Shown one piece after another: positions 45,128-53,283 of a stretch of 64,000 nt of DNA. Location of the stretch: contig DATMAR010000007.1 of NCBI GenBank assembly GCA_035559795.1, forward strand, positions 62,001 to 126,000, given 5' to 3'. The stretch comes from Fimbriimonadales bacterium (GTDB lineage Bacteria; Armatimonadota; Fimbriimonadia; Fimbriimonadales; ATM1). Position numbers and translations under genes: made by a program. Every line of letters begins with the position of its first letter. The first letter of the stretch is position 1. The notes beneath the pieces are model-generated. The model saw only the letters and a program-made list of their open reading frames with translations. It was not told where the DNA came from and did no database searches.

Positions 45128-45969
45128 CCTGCTTTTGCCTTTCGAGACGCTTCGAAAAAGTCGAGCAATGCTTCATGTTGTTCCGCATCCACGGCTTTGC
45201 GAAGTTGTTCGAGCATATATTCCAAATCTTCCAAAGCAGAAACGATTTGCGCTCGGTTGTTGCGAAAAATATTCGCCCAAAGTTCGGGATTCGCTCCTGC
45301 AACTCGAGTCAAATCTTTCCAACTCGGACCTGCGATTTCCGGATGCACCAAATTGCTTCCCAATTGCGCGAGAATTCCTGCAATTGCATGAGGAAGGTGC
45401 GAAAGAATCGCAGCGTGCCTATCGTGCTCTTCGGGAGTCAATATGACTGGCTGCGCACCTAAAGAAACGACCAAAGAGCGAATCGCTTCCAACGCGCCTT
45501 TGTCCGTTTTTTCCGTAGGCGTCAAAACCCACGCACGATTTTCGAAAAGATTCGGGTCGGCATATTCTGCTCCGCTATGCTCACTACCAGCCATCGGATG
45601 ACCACCGACGAAACGCGGACCGAATCGCAAAGGATACGTTTCCGTCCACGAAACCACGTTCGCCTTCACACTGCTCGTATCCGTTACGATGCAGTTCACT
45701 TTGCAAAATACGTCCGCTTCTACGAGGCATGGAATCACCTGATTCGGAGGAACGGCGATAATCAAAATATCCGCATCACCTAAGCGGTTTAGAGTTTCAT
45801 AAATCTGATCTACCGCGCCACGCTCGGCGGCGGCATTTCGGGCTTCTTCTGAAACATCGAAACCGATAACTCGCTTAGCGACTCCTATATTCCGCAAGCG
45901 CATACCTATCGAAGCTCCGATAAGCCCGAGACCAACGATTCCTACAGTGCCGTAATTTACGCGTCGCAT
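45115..45969 (-). CDS. tyrA: Prephenate dehydrogenase
   Basis: The 284-residue NAD(P)-dependent enzyme of tyrosine synthesis has the Rossmann motif VGIVGLGLIGASIGMRLR at 9-26. VTDTSSVKANV and FVGGHPMAGSEHSG (the His is catalytic) are conserved. It lacks ACT or chorismate mutase domains. It is the first gene of the tyrA-aroA-cmk run; an upstream tandem word (AAAGGATTTT twice) lies before its start. Confidence 0.95.
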   Translation of the reverse strand: MRRVNYGTVGIVGLGLIGASIGMRLRNIGVAKRVIGFDVSEEARNAAAERGAVDQIYETLNRLGDADILIIAVPPNQVIPCLVEADVFCKVNCIVTDTSSVKANVVSWTETYPLRFGPRFVGGHPMAGSEHSGAEYADPNLFENRAWVLTPTEKTDKGALEAIRSLVVSLGAQPVILTPEEHDRHAAILSHLPHAIAGILAQLGSNLVHPEIAGPSWKDLTRVAGANPELWANIFRNNRAQIVSALEDLEYMLEQLRKAVDAEQHEALLDFFEASRKAKAGWES

Positions 45970-46068
45970 ATTTTATAAAAGGATTTTATTCTGAAAGGAT
46001 TTTGTATTTTATGTGATTCGAGGAGGTGAAAGACGCAAAAAGACTATGGCGCCTCGATAAACGCTGTT

Positions 46069-46452
46069 TTATTTCAGCGAAGGCTCGCCGTTGAACTTGC
46101 TTTTGGAACGCGCGTATTCAGCACTGCGTCGTATCCAATATTGAAATACCTCCGTATTGTCCAATATCGAAGAGGGGAGCTCTACATATTCGCTCATCTC
46201 TGGAGCGCCAGGACCGGGGCAGAAAGTTTTCGCTCCTTCGAGTCGAAGTGCCTCTTCTCTATCTTGCGGTGAAAGTTTGAGCCCGACAGAGTCGTCCAAA
46301 AGAATGGCAAACATTTTTTCGCCTGTGTAAATACCCATTCCTCCGAACATTTTTCGAGCGCGGGCGTCCAAGCCCTCGGAGGCTTTCATTACTTGTTCGT
46401 ATCTTGAAGGTCGGTATGCCATAGTAAATAAAATGTCAAAGGAGTCAGGCAA
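46069..46452 (-). CDS. TfoX N-terminal-domain protein
   Basis: This is a 127-residue protein of the TfoX-N family: SEGLDARARKMFGGMGIYTGEKMFAILLDDSVGLKLSPQDREEALRLEGAKTFCPGPG. TfoX proteins are known as competence regulators in some bacteria, but most members have no known role. A shorter start at 46420 (the Met before the conserved SEGLD region) is also possible. It lies about 200 bases from selC, same strand, with no clear operon link. Confidence 0.8.
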   Translation of the reverse strand: MPDSFDILFTMAYRPSRYEQVMKASEGLDARARKMFGGMGIYTGEKMFAILLDDSVGLKLSPQDREEALRLEGAKTFCPGPGAPEMSEYVELPSSILDNTEVFQYWIRRSAEYARSKSKFNGEPSLK

Positions 46453-46649
46453 GCGTTTCCTTTTGAATCACGAGCAGAGCACTCGTCCCTCGCATGCATT
46501 CCAGTGGGAATCTGACTCCCATCGGCATTAAGTGTCGCAATTATACCCTTAAAAATTTTTGTTGTGGTGGATTATTCTTTGTTGTAGCCCGATTTAGGAA
46601 ATCTTTTCGTGGATAAACACAGGTGAAAACCCGAAAGGTCGCTGATCAT

Positions 46650-46743
46650 TGGCGGGAGCGTGTAGGAATCGAACCTACCCGACCCGATTATGGGTCACAC
46701 CGGTTTTGAAGACCGGGAGGCACACCAGCACCCATTCGCTCCC
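46650..46743 (-). tRNA. selC: tRNA-Sec (selC), anticodon TCA
   Basis: On the minus strand this is a 94-base tRNA with an encoded 3' CCA. The acceptor GGGAGCG pairs with CGCTCCC. The D stem has 6 base pairs (GGGTGC with GTGCCT) and a 4-base loop TGGT. The anticodon stem-loop is CCGGT, CTTCAAA, ACCGG with anticodon TCA. A long variable arm has GACCC pairing with GGGTC. The T arm is GTAGG, TTCGATT, CCTAC. The 6-bp D stem, the small D loop, the long variable arm and the UGA-reading anticodon together define tRNA-Sec. The eighth acceptor pair is an A-A mismatch instead of the usual pair. It supports real Sec use in this genome. Confidence 0.95.
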
Positions 46744-46866
46744 TTTCCTAACATTCAACCCTTACTTTCGAGGAGTGGTTCCGAGAAGTTTGACAGTATC
46801 CCTACGTATCGTGCAACGCAATTTTTAGGGTTTTCGTTCCTCGAGGTGGTAATGTTTCCGTAAAAG

Positions 46867-47733
46867 ATGGAAGCGATTCCGAGCATCGAATTCTTCAAAT
46901 ACGAAAGTTTAGGAAACGATTTCGTCCTCATCGAGTCCTCGGAGGATTCGATGGATTTTCCATCACTGGCAAAAATGATGTGTAAAAGGCGATTCGGAAT
47001 CGGTTCGGATGGTCTTTTGATTTTGAATCGTTCCACGATACCGTATAGCCTCCGCATGTTCAATCCGGATGGCACGGAGGACTTTTGCGGGAACGGATTG
47101 CGGTGTACCGCATTGCATCTTTCTTTTTCAGGAGAGGCATCGAATATCGTTCTTTTTCACGGGGGGGCTGAAATCCCGGTCTCCATCGGGATGGGAGGAT
47201 GGATTGACGTAACTCTCCCGAGACCGAGTTTCGAACCACGAAGAGTGCCCTTAGCGGAAGGGATTCCAGAGATCTTCGATTCTCCGCTCGTCATCGAAGG
47301 AAATCGGTTTACTGCAACTGCGGTAAACACAGGTACGACTCATACGATTTTAGCAGTGGAATCCCCCCCCGATGACGAAACTTTTCGGAAAGTGAGCGCG
47401 GCATTGGAGCATCACCCTTATTTTCCTGAGCGAACATCCGTTATATGGCTTTGGGAAGTTTCTTATAACGTTTTGAAAATCCGCATTTGGGAACGCGGTG
47501 TCGGTGAAACCTTAGGATGCGGTACGGGGAGTGCGGCGGCTGCTGCTTACATGTTTCGAAAAAAACCGGGACTTCTTTCCGTCGGGGTGGAAAATCCTGG
47601 AGGGGATTGCGCGGTTGCAAAGGGACCGAACGGTAGTTTAGTCGTCAGCGCGAAAGCGCGAAAAGTTTTTCAGGGGAGGTTTTTCATTTCGGAAACGGGG
47701 ATGCATGGGGAAGAGATGAAAAATGTGGTATAA
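46867..47733 (+). CDS. dapF: Diaminopimelate epimerase
   Basis: The 288-residue enzyme converts LL- to meso-diaminopimelate for lysine and peptidoglycan synthesis. Both active-site Cys are present: in DFCGNGLRC (C74) and in ETLGCGTGSAAAA towards the end. F10-KYESLGNDFVLIE marks the usual N-terminus. Each half is a pseudo-symmetric DapF domain. The start is ATG, close to the promoter side of selC (divergent, about 123 bases apart). A tRNA-Ala follows after 13 bases. Confidence 0.93.
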   Translation: MEAIPSIEFFKYESLGNDFVLIESSEDSMDFPSLAKMMCKRRFGIGSDGLLILNRSTIPYSLRMFNPDGTEDFCGNGLRCTALHLSFSGEASNIVLFHGGAEIPVSIGMGGWIDVTLPRPSFEPRRVPLAEGIPEIFDSPLVIEGNRFTATAVNTGTTHTILAVESPPDDETFRKVSAALEHHPYFPERTSVIWLWEVSYNVLKIRIWERGVGETLGCGTGSAAAAAYMFRKKPGLLSVGVENPGGDCAVAKGPNGSLVVSAKARKVFQGRFFISETGMHGEEMKNVV

Positions 47734-47746
47734 AATAATTTGTTTT

Positions 47747-47822
47747 GGGGATGTAGCTCAGTTGGGAGAGCGCTTCAATGGCATTGAAGAGGTCGCCGGT
47801 TCGAGCCCGGTCATCTCCACCA
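47747..47822 (+). tRNA. tRNA-Ala (anticodon GGC)
   Basis: This is a complete 76-base tRNA with CCA. The acceptor GGGGATG pairs with CATCTCC (one G-T pair). D arm AGCTCAGTTGGGAGAGC, anticodon loop ATGGCAT (stem CTTCA/TGAAG), and T arm GCCGG, TTCGAGC, CCGGT. The genes behind it differ in style from their surroundings. Confidence 0.95.
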
Positions 47823-48019
47823 TATACAATACTGTTCATGCTTTTTTTGATGTGTAAAGGGTGATCTGAAAAAGGAGATCGTATGACGAGAGACATCCCA
47901 TCTCGATTATTTGGTCAAACTTATAAGAACAGAAAAATACTGTTTTATAATATTTCTGTCTCAGATAACTAATAAACGAGTGGTCAAAAACGTGAGAGTG
48001 TTTTTTGGGAGTTCTTCAA

Positions 48020-48586
48020 GTGAGCAATGAGGATAAGTTTAGCCTAGGATTTATCGCAGAGTATGTGGGTCCGAATAACGCATTTTATGGCGGTTTATTG
48101 ATTACCAATGAATGTGGACTGCCTAGAGAATTTCGACATACTGAAGCGGTAAAGCCAACAAGGATTCAGCAGATTCTTTATGGGGAAGCTCTGCTTGAAT
48201 CAATTGGAACAGATGCCATTGGCCCAGCATTGCTTTCACAACTTGTAATGAAACCCACCTTGCTTCTTATTGATACAAGTTCTCGAAAGATATTTGGGAC
48301 ATTTTGTGCTAATTATCCAAGAGTTGCTTTGTTAGTCGCATCGCCTACAACGGAGAAGATATTTATGGAAAGCATTGCACCTGGAGAGGAGTTGTTAGAT
48401 GCGGAACAGCTAAATAATTATGGAGTTGAAGGCAGTTACATTTTCGCTTACATTAAGGAGAATGGATCAGAGCAAATCGCGAGGAGGGCACTTGAAAGTG
48501 CGCAAAACCGAATGAATTTGCTATCACCGTTTCAGCGTGTGAGAACAGTATTGCAGCACATAGCAGAGCAAAGCCGTGCAAGGTAA
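48020..48586 (+). CDS. Protein of unknown function, partner of an SNF2 helicase
   Basis: The protein has about 188 residues. The GTG at 48020 has GGGAG 8 bases upstream; TTG at 48005 would add five residues. I recognise no domain. It appears mixed alpha/beta, with SLGFIAEYVGPNNAFYGGLLITNECGLPREFRHTEAV, a KPTLLLIDTSSRKIFGTFC strand and a basic C-terminal helix. Conserved tight clustering with the helicase, an 11-base overlap, and lack of any other gene of the same kind nearby suggest that the two act together. Arg codons AGA/AGG are more frequent than in neighbouring genes. It lies in a gap of about 200 bases after tRNA-Ala, where elements often insert. Confidence 0.6.
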   Translation: MSNEDKFSLGFIAEYVGPNNAFYGGLLITNECGLPREFRHTEAVKPTRIQQILYGEALLESIGTDAIGPALLSQLVMKPTLLLIDTSSRKIFGTFCANYPRVALLVASPTTEKIFMESIAPGEELLDAEQLNNYGVEGSYIFAYIKENGSEQIARRALESAQNRMNLLSPFQRVRTVLQHIAEQSRAR

Positions 48587-50336
48587 TCAAGAGCTCGATA
48601 CCCCAACCTCATATCGATTGCAAAAGGGGATACGTGGTGTTCTTTTCCGAATATGGAAAGGTAAACGTTTGCGCGTTGCACCTGCATCGAGACTTGACAT
48701 TCAGAAACCATACACCCCTTCGACTCGATCCCTTGAATTACTTTTTCGTCGCCCGTCATGTTATGCCGAGCAGCTTGCATTATTACAACCTACTGTCCAA
48801 GGCAAGATATTCAAAGGTTCACCAATAGCAACTGAGGCGCTACCTCCAGAATCTAAAAGAACAAGTTTGGGAGATGGTTCAAGCACGAGACGAGAGAAGC
48901 ATAAAGATGATGTTATAGACCTAAACATTCTTTATGAACTTCTGTACCCCCCAGTAAGCGAAGCGGCGATTGATATAAGAGGTTTTGACGACCTTTACCC
49001 ATACCAAGTCAAGGGTGTACAGTTCCTTTGCGAGCGATGGTCTGCTCTTTTAGCTGACGACATGGGGTTGGGGAAAACGGTTCAATGTGCAATTGCTGTA
49101 GCGATTCTTCTTAAACAACAGAGAATAGATCGAGCATTAATAATTTGCCCACGAGCAGTTATTAGACAATGGAAACAAGAGGCGCATCGTTGGGGGGGGT
49201 TATCGGCAACAATCATAGAAGGGTCACAAGAACAACGTAAAAGCCTTTGGAAATATAAAACTGGACTTATTTTAACAACACCGCATATAGTTTACAACGA
49301 CAGTTCATACCTTCAAAAAGAAGTTTTCGACCTAGTCGTCTGTGATGATATAGGAATGTTAAAAAACCCTGGACAAATAGCTGAGAGTATTCGGAAATTA
49401 CGCAGACATGCGTCTTGGTGTCTAAACGGTACTCCACTAGAAAACAAGCCAGAAGACGTGTTGAACATTATGGAATTCGTCTGTCCAGGTTTATTCAGCT
49501 ATACAGAAAGACAAAAGGGATTAAACGCATCAGAAGTTCATCGTAGAATAAGTCCTTACTTTTTACGGCGTCGGAAGACAGATTACTTGGACTTGCCGCC
49601 TAAAGTACCAATAGGACCAATAGAAGTAGAACTTGAAGGTGAACAACTACGCGCTTATCGTGAAGCAGAAATTCGAGAATGGCACGCACTGCAAGAATCA
49701 GGTATACGCATAACTCAAATACATATATTTTCCGTGATCAATAGCTTAATACGCCTATGCAATTATCATCCTCCATCAGGGACAAGCGCAAAGCTCGAAG
49801 TTTTGGAAGACGAGATCGACATCGTCCTTAACGATTCAGATAACCGTGCAATCGTGTTCGCGCATGACGTGGAAGCACTCATGTTTATTCAAAAGAAGTT
49901 ATCGCGTTATAGTCCTCTGCTATACCATGGCGGCCTTTCTGATTCGGAAAGAGCGCGGGTATTGGAAAATTTTCGCGGTCCATGCCACTTGCTTTTAGCA
50001 TCCGTGAAAGCAGGTGGTAAAGGCCTAAATCTTCAACAAGCTTCATACGTCTTCCATTTCGATCGCACGTGGAATCCAGTCGATGAGATCCAAGCCGAAG
50101 ATCGCTGCTATCGAATAGGTCAGAAAAATACACTTTTCGTTTACCGTTATCGTGTTAAGGACACGATTGAAGAACGCATTGACGAAGTTCTTTCTAAAAA
50201 AATTGACTTATTCAAACTGTACATAGACAGCCAAAGCGATACAACAATACTGGAGAGAGAGTTTACATCGAAGGTGAGTCTAGAAGACTTACTTGAAATC
50301 GTTCGCCCACCTAAATCTATCCAAAAGGGAAGCTAG
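48576..50336 (+). CDS. SNF2-family DEAD/DEAH-box helicase
   Basis: The protein has 586 residues from GTG 48576. The N-terminal 140 residues are unrecognised and basic. The Swi2/Snf2 ATPase follows: motif I LLADDMGLGKT at 158-168, the nucleic-acid motif LIICPRAVIRQWKQE, motif III LNGTPLENKPED and, in the second half, YHGGLSDSERARVL, ASVKAGGKGLNLQQA and DEIQAEDRCYRIGQKN (motif VI). Motif II reads VVCDDIGMLKN, where DEAH/DEAQ is expected. Such a change to DDIG could lower ATPase activity. The gene overlaps the preceding small gene by 11 bases. Snf2 enzymes of this size occur in defence and in RNA-polymerase recycling systems; I cannot assign this one. Confidence 0.88.
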   Translation: MQGNQELDTPTSYRLQKGIRGVLFRIWKGKRLRVAPASRLDIQKPYTPSTRSLELLFRRPSCYAEQLALLQPTVQGKIFKGSPIATEALPPESKRTSLGDGSSTRREKHKDDVIDLNILYELLYPPVSEAAIDIRGFDDLYPYQVKGVQFLCERWSALLADDMGLGKTVQCAIAVAILLKQQRIDRALIICPRAVIRQWKQEAHRWGGLSATIIEGSQEQRKSLWKYKTGLILTTPHIVYNDSSYLQKEVFDLVVCDDIGMLKNPGQIAESIRKLRRHASWCLNGTPLENKPEDVLNIMEFVCPGLFSYTERQKGLNASEVHRRISPYFLRRRKTDYLDLPPKVPIGPIEVELEGEQLRAYREAEIREWHALQESGIRITQIHIFSVINSLIRLCNYHPPSGTSAKLEVLEDEIDIVLNDSDNRAIVFAHDVEALMFIQKKLSRYSPLLYHGGLSDSERARVLENFRGPCHLLLASVKAGGKGLNLQQASYVFHFDRTWNPVDEIQAEDRCYRIGQKNTLFVYRYRVKDTIEERIDEVLSKKIDLFKLYIDSQSDTTILEREFTSKVSLEDLLEIVRPPKSIQKGS

Positions 50337-50376
50337 ACGCCTTAGTGAACTCAGTAAATTTCACGTTCACAAATTT

Positions 50377-51645
50377 TTACATTCCATGTTTTATCTTCTC
50401 CCAATACGTCTTGAAGTCGAATCCCGGGCTGTGGTCGGGGATGTGGCAGGTGAGGCAAGATTCCTCCCCTGCCTTTCCGTAAGGCGCGGTGGGGCGCGCA
50501 ATGTGTGCCGATGCGGGTCCGTGGCAATTCTCGCATCCCACACCCGCTAAATGCGGTGTTTCTTTTTTACTGCGAAAACCGCTGATGTCATCCAGCCCCA
50601 CCACATGACAGCCTACGCATTCAGGGTCTCTATCGTTTTTCGTTTTTTCCAAGGTCGGTAATGCATCTGCATGCTTGCTCTTTTTCCATTCGCGGTAAGC
50701 GTTCACGTGGCACGTCGCGCATTTGTTCGAGCCGACATATTTCGCACTTCCAGACTTTCGAGGCAATTGCTCTAAAAGTTTTTCCTCGGAAACTCTTTGC
50801 AAATAAGAATCGTAAATTCGGGATGCGATTTTGTCGTCTTGCACCTCTGCGCTCAATTCGATGAATCTCAAGTTGGTCCATTCCCCGTTCACGAGTTCGA
50901 TGCGTCCTAAATATCGCATCCTGTCCGGCGTTCCCACGAGTATCGTGCTACCGATTTTCAGCGGTTTTTCGGGGGGGTCGCCCTTTTGAAGGTAGAGAAT
51001 CAAACCTATTTGAGGATGTTCTTTCGCCAACGCCTCCGCTTCCTTTTGGCTTCCCGCGAATAAAACGACGTAACGAGGACCCTTTGTTTCCGAGGCGCGA
51101 ATGGCTTCCTCTATTTTCTTCCCTTCGCTTCCCAAAGAATCTGCCTCCGCTTGCGGCATGAAGCCTTGGATGAAAAGGGTTCCCGCTTTTTTACCGATTT
51201 CCTGCGGTAAAGCCCCCTCCTTTTGAAAATTCGACGAAAAAAATGCCCCCCCAGTAGTCTCCGATAATGCTCGCAAATAATCTGCACCCAAGCGCGCGTC
51301 GTACGAACCGACGTTAAGAACCGTCGCCGGAAGGTCTGCAAAAATTTCCGCCAACGCTTCCGCTTTCAATTGGTCTTGGCGATTTTCTGCTTTGGTCCAA
51401 TTCCCGATATCCACATAATAAGTATTCGGATTTTTGATGAGCGCGCGAACGATGCTCGCAAGCCGTTTCACCCCCCCGATTTGAGGCTTCGCACACCCGC
51501 AAGGCGCAAGATATCCTCGGATGTCTCCTGTGAAAAGCAATACGGCTTCCGGTTGTTCCGAAGGGAGGCGATTGACGGCGAAAAAACCGATGAGTATCGG
51601 TGAAAGAAAGAGCGAGGCTTCGATGGTTCTTCGAAATTTTTTCAT
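50377..51645 (-). CDS. Metallophosphatase-like domain fused to a tetrahaem cytochrome
   Basis: This 422-residue protein has a signal peptide or anchor (IEASLFLSPILIGFFAV). A calcineurin/UshA-type metallophosphatase region follows: AVLLFTGDIRGYLAPCGCAKPQIGGVKRLASIV, YYVDIGNWTKAENRQDQLKAEALAEIFADL. The metal motif is incomplete compared with active 5'-nucleotidases, so it may not be catalytic. The C-terminal 110 residues carry four haem-binding CxxCH motifs (CATCH, CVGCH, CENCH, CLTCH) of cytochrome c554 type. It follows the DUF1573 gene after 11 bases on the same strand. Likely acts in extracytoplasmic electron transfer. Confidence 0.8.
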   Translation of the reverse strand: MKKFRRTIEASLFLSPILIGFFAVNRLPSEQPEAVLLFTGDIRGYLAPCGCAKPQIGGVKRLASIVRALIKNPNTYYVDIGNWTKAENRQDQLKAEALAEIFADLPATVLNVGSYDARLGADYLRALSETTGGAFFSSNFQKEGALPQEIGKKAGTLFIQGFMPQAEADSLGSEGKKIEEAIRASETKGPRYVVLFAGSQKEAEALAKEHPQIGLILYLQKGDPPEKPLKIGSTILVGTPDRMRYLGRIELVNGEWTNLRFIELSAEVQDDKIASRIYDSYLQRVSEEKLLEQLPRKSGSAKYVGSNKCATCHVNAYREWKKSKHADALPTLEKTKNDRDPECVGCHVVGLDDISGFRSKKETPHLAGVGCENCHGPASAHIARPTAPYGKAGEESCLTCHIPDHSPGFDFKTYWEKIKHGM

Positions 51646-51656
51646 CTTTGCAAAAA

Positions 51657-53216
51657 TCAGCGCGAAGTTCCTCCGATCGGGAACGTAAGCTCGGAATATT
51701 CCGGAATATTCGTTTTGAGGGTTACCGTCCCTTCCAACTCTCCCGGTTGACCTCCTTTATAAGTAACCGTAACCTTATAGGAGTGGTTGCTTTTATCAAG
51801 AGGTTGGAAGGAAACCTCGAACTCCGGGCGGTCCACACTGGCTTCGAGAATTTTAAAAGGTTTTTTCAGATATTTTACGGTTACACTTCTCGTAGCCCCC
51901 CCTGTGGACGGGACGGAGGAAAACATGATGCGATTCGGCATAATCACGATACCTTTGACCGCTTGCATCACTACCCTGGTAGCGGGTCTTTTTTTTGCAT
52001 CTGTTAGAACATCCAAATAAACGTGCTGCAAGCCTTGCATGAAATCTTTCGGAAACGTTACCTTGACCACATATCCCACACGTTTGACCGGTTTCTCATC
52101 GAAATAAGGGTCGAAAAGTTCTCCATGAAAAGGAAGAATTTCCGTTTTCACTTTAGGATTGTTGGGAGTTACCGATAGCAACCGAACGGGATTGCCGGGG
52201 GGGATGTAGACGTAAAATTCTGCAACCGTTTCTTTATCCTCTTCGAGACCAACAGGAATAATCGTGTCCGGCAGGATTCGATATTCGGGAACTACGCTCG
52301 TAATCAAATATAACGTGATCGTAGGATTGAAAACGTCGTTCGTATGCAAAACGATAGTTTTATTTACGGAACCGAGAAGATTGTTCGTTACGAGAACAGG
52401 TTCGAAGGTTTTCGTTTCTCCTTGTGCAATCGTGAGTTGTTTGGGAATATTTACGCAGAGGCAAGTCGTTTCGGGGGTTATTTCTAAAAGCGCGTTTCCC
52501 GTGTTTGTAATGCGGAAGGGAAAAGAGACATTCGCTCCTTGTTGAACCTGACCTTTATCCAGTTTCGTACTCTCGACCGTGATTTTCGGAACTGCGGCGA
52601 CCAGCGGGATTTTTTTCTGAATTGCGTTTGCGAGTCGTTCCCTTGCCGATAAAATGCGATTTAGGATTTCTTGTTCTTTCGGAGAAATGCGTGGGGGGTC
52701 TTGACCCATGCGAAGTTCTTTTCCCATGAGAGTGCCGACAACGTTTCTGGGAGCCAGCCCTAAAGCGACTCCGAAAGCCTTCGCGGCAGCGAAAATTAGA
52801 GAATTCTTTAAAAAAGGAGTTTTTTCTTCTCCATACGTCAGAGGGATTTTTGCGACGAGAACTCCATTTTCCCACTTAGGGAGAGGCATTTCATCCGGAG
52901 TGTTATCGGTAATAAGAAAACGAATCCGCGGCTGGTTATTTTTCACGAATTTCACTCTATTTTCCGATGCGCTTTCCCAAAGTCGAGAGGCTTCCGTAAA
53001 AACATCCTCGAGATTTTCTTTAGAGCCGACGATTTGATATCCTATTTCCCCCCCGAGCCATGACTCTAATCGTTGTACCGCTTTTTCGAATTGGGATGAA
53101 CTCAAAAAAAGTTGGATTTCGTAATTCGTGTCGTAAAGTTCTTGCGTGCAATACGGGGGCAGTGTAGGACCCAATGTTTGCAATACGAATAATCCCGCGA
53201 GTGTAAAAATGATCAT
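51657..53216 (-). CDS. DUF1573-type secreted protein
   Basis: The protein has 519 residues with an N-terminal hydrophobic segment (IIFTLAGLFVLQTLG). Residues 20-200 contain a helical, unrecognised domain. From about 215 there is a DUF1573/Ig-like stretch (QGANVSFPFRITNTGNALLEITPETTCLCVNIPKQLTIAQGETKTFEPVLVTN) that continues in further beta-sandwich repeats (PNNPKVKTEIL, PVRLLSVT). DUF1573 proteins often sit beside cytochromes or redox proteins. A good ribosome site (AAGGAG) precedes the ATG. It is followed by the cytochrome fusion. Confidence 0.75.
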   Translation of the reverse strand: MIIFTLAGLFVLQTLGPTLPPYCTQELYDTNYEIQLFLSSSQFEKAVQRLESWLGGEIGYQIVGSKENLEDVFTEASRLWESASENRVKFVKNNQPRIRFLITDNTPDEMPLPKWENGVLVAKIPLTYGEEKTPFLKNSLIFAAAKAFGVALGLAPRNVVGTLMGKELRMGQDPPRISPKEQEILNRILSARERLANAIQKKIPLVAAVPKITVESTKLDKGQVQQGANVSFPFRITNTGNALLEITPETTCLCVNIPKQLTIAQGETKTFEPVLVTNNLLGSVNKTIVLHTNDVFNPTITLYLITSVVPEYRILPDTIIPVGLEEDKETVAEFYVYIPPGNPVRLLSVTPNNPKVKTEILPFHGELFDPYFDEKPVKRVGYVVKVTFPKDFMQGLQHVYLDVLTDAKKRPATRVVMQAVKGIVIMPNRIMFSSVPSTGGATRSVTVKYLKKPFKILEASVDRPEFEVSFQPLDKSNHSYKVTVTYKGGQPGELEGTVTLKTNIPEYSELTFPIGGTSR

Positions 53217-53283
53217 CCTTTATTTTCTCCTTGTCCTTTCATTCGTTGTCGTCGTAATAAGTATAAGTTATTTCACTTAAAAA

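Noticed and set aside
46650-46743. tRNA-Ser or tRNA-Leu with a long variable arm
   Set aside because: The anticodon is TCA in a CTTCAAA loop, and the D stem has six base pairs with a four-base loop. This is the tRNA-Sec pattern.
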